Shown: positions 4,451-6,693 of the stretch, in pieces
How the letters are laid out: each line of letters opens with the position of its first letter
Position numbering within the stretch: position 1 is the first letter of the stretch
Origin: Firmicutes bacterium UBA5449
GTDB taxonomy: Bacteria; Bacillota; SHA-98; UBA4971
NCBI GenBank assembly: GCA_002424305.1
Contig: DIQZ01000015.1
Coordinates: 1-6,693 of the forward strand
Direction of reading: 5' to 3'
Length of the DNA: 6,693 nucleotides
Program-made: the position numbers and the translations under genes
Notes under the pieces: model-generated
Seen by the model: the letters and a program-made list of their open reading frames with translations, nothing else
The model's database searches: none
Told to the model about the DNA's origin: nothing

Positions 4451-6346
4451 GTGATGTTCTCAATTAAGGAAGGCGCGCTTGTTGCCATAACTGCAGGAGC
4501 GCTTTTTTCTACATTTATGCTTGGCAAGAATAGCAAGAGGAAACTCTCAGAAGCCAAGAAGAAACTTCTCTCCATGCAGAGTTTCGTCAGTGAGCTTACT
4601 CGGAACGATGTTGCTCTCCAAAGAGAGCTTGTGACAAGTAATGCAGAACTGAATAGCCGTATGCTTCAGCTCGCGACCCTACTTGAAATCGCCAAAGAGC
4701 TGATGGTCACTCGTAGTCCCAGGGGAGTACTGGATCGTATTCCCGTTATTGCGAGTCGTCTCATACCCTCCAAAGGGGTAGCTATTAGAATTCTCAGTGG
4801 GGATGAATTGTGCCTGAATCTTGAGGCCTATGTCGGACTCCCAGCAGAATACATAGACAGCAGCAAATCCGTCCCACTCGATTCAAGCCCCTTTGCCCGG
4901 GTCATAAAGGAGAATAAGCCCTTAGCAGGTGTAGGTGACCATGAAGACGTCGACTCTTATTTTAAGACTATCGGTTCTGAAGAGGTGACCTTTATCCTCT
5001 CTGTACCTATTGCGATGCAAGGCAAGGCCACAGGTGTTCTAAGCGTATATACTCCTAACCTCCATGATAGGACCTCTGATGACATTCAGCTTCTTACTAT
5101 CCTGGCGGCTTTCGCTTCCGCTGCTTTAGAAAATGCTAAGCTCTATGAAGAGCTGGGCCTAGCCTACCAGGAGCTAGCCAGCTTGAAGGATTACAACGAG
5201 AGTATTCTTGAAAGTGTTAGCATTGGTTTAGCGGTAATTGACAGAGAGTTAACGGTTACTACGTGGAACATCGGCATGGAGAATATTACCGGAATCCTGC
5301 GAGACACTGCTGTTGGACAAAACTACTTTCATGTACTTCCTTTCCATGAAGAGGCGGGTCTTAGTGACTTGCTGAGAGAAGTGATTGAAAAAGGCATAAC
5401 GCACGAACTCAATAAGCTTAGGTATACTGCCCCCGACGGACGGGAGTGTGTAGTCTCCTGCAGGGCTTGTCCTTTGATGCCATTGGGCGAAGCAGACGAT
5501 GGCGATGGAGGCGTCTCCGGTTGTTTCGATTTGAGCAGGCAGTCTTTAGGTGCAATAATCGTCGTGGAAGATGTAACAGTTACTGTAAGCCTGGAAGAGC
5601 AGTTGCGCTGGGCAGAGAAAATGAAAGTTGTGGGCGAGTTTTCGGCAGGTATTGCCCACGAAATCAACAATCCTATCGGTATAATATCAGCTTGTGCTGA
5701 ACATCTTGCAAGGAAGCTTGAAAGAGACGGAGATGTGCCTCATAATTACTTGAAGGCTCTTAAAGTTATTGAAGAAGAGGCGACCAGGTGTTCTTCGATA
5801 ATAAAGAACCTCACTGTATTCTCGCGTCGTCAGGAGTTTAATATGAAATTGACTCACATAGGACGTGTGGTTCAGGGGGTTCTGGAGGTAGTGCGTCCTC
5901 AGGCTGAGGAATCAGGGGTAACCGTTGAGTTTAACGATGTGGGAGACCGAGAGGATGGGTTTTGGGTTACTGCAGATCAAGCTCAGATTAGACAGGTGTT
6001 CTTAAACCTCGCTATCAATGCCATACAGGCAATGCCTGACGGGGGGATGCTCAAAGTCGATATTTCTTCTGAATCAAAGAGTCGAACACATGAAAATGTG
6101 AAAATAAGGTTCAATGATACAGGATATGGAATCGCCAAGAATGATCTTAACAAGATATTTACGCCTTTCTTTACTACTCGTACCAGTGGGATTGGCCTTG
6201 GGCTTGCTGTAAGCCATGGAATTGTTCAAGGCCACGGTGGCACGCTGACTGTACACAGTAGAGAAGGGCAAGGGAGCTCTTTTGAAGTAAGTCTGCCATG
6301 TCAATGTTACATATGTAACTCCTTAAGCTCGCCGGTTTCTACATAA
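4451..6346 (+). CDS. Membrane-anchored sensor histidine kinase (GAF-PAS-HisKA-HATPase)
   Basis: This kinase should autophosphorylate on histidine and pass phosphate to the NtrC-type regulator encoded just upstream. The 631 residues comprise one short hydrophobic N-terminal anchor (about 9-24) with no extracellular domain, then a coiled coil (about 28-80) and a GAF domain (about 75-232, ending ALENAKLYEEL). A PAS domain follows (about 246-378: IGLAVIDRELTVTTWN to GAIIVVEDVT). HisKA has FSAGIAHEINNPIG with H403. HATPase has the N-box VFLNLAINAIQAM 517-528, G1 DTGYGI 556-561, the F-box region FTPFFTT and G2 GIGLGLAVS 580-588. The HEINNPIG box is typical of NtrB/AtoS/ZraS-type kinases that partner NtrC regulators. 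The signal is presumably cytosolic. The PAS domain has cysteines C333, C337, C340 and C358 and a long loop. After the domain end (SLPC, 617) a 14-residue tail runs into the reverse-strand phoU, giving a 40-bp 3' overlap. Confidence 0.93.
   Translation: MMFSIKEGALVAITAGALFSTFMLGKNSKRKLSEAKKKLLSMQSFVSELTRNDVALQRELVTSNAELNSRMLQLATLLEIAKELMVTRSPRGVLDRIPVIASRLIPSKGVAIRILSGDELCLNLEAYVGLPAEYIDSSKSVPLDSSPFARVIKENKPLAGVGDHEDVDSYFKTIGSEEVTFILSVPIAMQGKATGVLSVYTPNLHDRTSDDIQLLTILAAFASAALENAKLYEELGLAYQELASLKDYNESILESVSIGLAVIDRELTVTTWNIGMENITGILRDTAVGQNYFHVLPFHEEAGLSDLLREVIEKGITHELNKLRYTAPDGRECVVSCRACPLMPLGEADDGDGGVSGCFDLSRQSLGAIIVVEDVTVTVSLEEQLRWAEKMKVVGEFSAGIAHEINNPIGIISACAEHLARKLERDGDVPHNYLKALKVIEEEATRCSSIIKNLTVFSRRQEFNMKLTHIGRVVQGVLEVVRPQAEESGVTVEFNDVGDREDGFWVTADQAQIRQVFLNLAINAIQAMPDGGMLKVDISSESKSRTHENVKIRFNDTGYGIAKNDLNKIFTPFFTTRTSGIGLGLAVSHGIVQGHGGTLTVHSREGQGSSFEVSLPCQCYICNSLSSPVST
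6306..6319. repeat. Perfect 14-bp palindrome in convergent gene overlap
   Basis: GTTACATATGTAAC equals its own reverse complement. It encodes kinase residues CYICN on the + strand and contains the TAA stop of the - strand phoU (6307-6309). As RNA it could form only a 5-bp stem with a 4-nt loop and no U-tract, so it is a weak terminator candidate at best. A protein binding site or chance are alternatives. Confidence 0.4.
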
Positions 6347-6693
6347 AATACGCGCTCTCCTATATTGGTGATGTGATCTGCTATGCGTTCTAAGTAACGT
6401 GTAATGAGGATTAGCGGCACTGCCTGGTCAATTACGGAAGGGTCACGCTTCATGAAGCCCTTTAGCTCAACGTACAAGTTTTCATAGAGGGTATCGACTT
6501 CCTCATCGTCGGCAATCATTTTGTAGACAAGTTCCAGGTCTCTTGTGACGAAAGCGTCCAGAGTTTCGTGGAGCATTCTCTTGACTACCTCTTGCATTCT
6601 GGGGATATCCTCGAGAGGCTTAAATAAAGGCTTATCTGCAAGCTCTCTCACAACTAAGCATATATCCACTGCGTAGTCTGCGACTCTTTCCAC
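6307..6693 (-). CDS. phoU: PhoU family phosphate-signalling protein, C-terminal part (partial)
   Basis: PhoU is a peripheral cytosolic protein that links the Pst phosphate transporter to the PhoR kinase and restrains phosphate uptake and Pho signalling. The visible 128 codons hold two PhoU-type helical motifs. ERVADYAVDI at the window edge and ERIADHITNIGERV near the C-terminus carry the conserved E/D-rich metal-binding pattern of the family's two three-helix repeats. Between them are PRMQEVVKRMLHETLDAFVTRDLELV and DDEEVDTLYENLYVELKGFM, as in full-length PhoU. The family is usually about 215-225 residues, so roughly 90 N-terminal residues lie beyond base 6693. The GTG at the edge is an internal valine, not the start. 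The gene converges on the kinase gene with a 40-bp 3' overlap. No pst genes are visible; they would be expected further right. Confidence 0.9.
   Translation of the reverse strand: MERVADYAVDICLVVRELADKPLFKPLEDIPRMQEVVKRMLHETLDAFVTRDLELVYKMIADDEEVDTLYENLYVELKGFMKRDPSVIDQAVPLILITRYLERIADHITNIGERVFYVETGELKELHM

Noticed and set aside
4035..4463. 142-codon open frame antisense to the regulator C-terminus and kinase start.
   Set aside because: Shadow of the conserved AAA+ and HTH coding sequence; no family resemblance.
6193..6208. TGGCCTTGGGCTTGCT matches the sigma-54 GG-N10-GC spacing with TTGCT.
   Set aside because: It lies inside the codons for the conserved kinase G2 box (GLGLAV), and no + strand gene follows it. 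Chance match imposed by coding.

Overview
The window is a stretch of bacterial chromosome from a flagellated bacterium. The first 2.9 kb is a flagellar filament-assembly cluster on the + strand. It starts with the last 14 codons of a flagellin gene, then a compact fliS (filament chaperone), flaG, fliD (filament cap) and a small helical gene of the FliT/FlgN type. fliS, flaG and fliD are separated by only 6 and 19 nt, each after fliS has a GGGG-type ribosome binding site, and two of the starts are TTG or GTG. They very probably share one transcript. Between flagellin and fliS lies a GC-rich hairpin without a U-tract, which fits the usual drop in expression after a highly expressed flagellin.

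After a 110-nt gap holding a plausible sigma-A-type promoter and a 20-bp-period direct repeat, there is a two-component pair on the same strand. The first gene is an NtrC-family response regulator (REC, AAA+ sigma-54 activator, Fis-type HTH). The second, 37 nt later, is an NtrB/AtoS-type histidine kinase with a short N-terminal membrane anchor, coiled coil, GAF, PAS, HisKA and HATPase domains. The regulator's sigma-54 loop reads GAFTSA instead of GAFTGA. The kinase PAS domain carries an unusual four-cysteine stretch with a long loop.

At the right edge, a phoU-type gene on the - strand runs off the window at its 5' side. Its 3' end overlaps the 3' end of the kinase gene by 40 bp, and a perfect 14-bp palindrome sits inside the overlap.

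The lineage cannot be fixed from this sequence. Strong Shine-Dalgarno sites, frequent GTG/TTG starts, moderate GC and the flagellin-fliS-flaG-fliD order would suit a Bacillota-like (clostridial) or another deep-branching motile bacterium; this is a low-confidence inference. Together the genes export, chaperone and cap the flagellar filament, next to a sigma-54-dependent signalling pair. That pair may or may not regulate motility: FlrBC, FleSR and FlgSR are precedents for kinase/NtrC pairs controlling flagella, but the neighbourhood is the only evidence here. I see no clear mobile element, CRISPR array, tRNA or rRNA. No novel system stands out. The most distinctive points are the compact FliS, the GAFTSA loop, the PAS cysteines, the promoter-region repeat and the convergent gene overlap.
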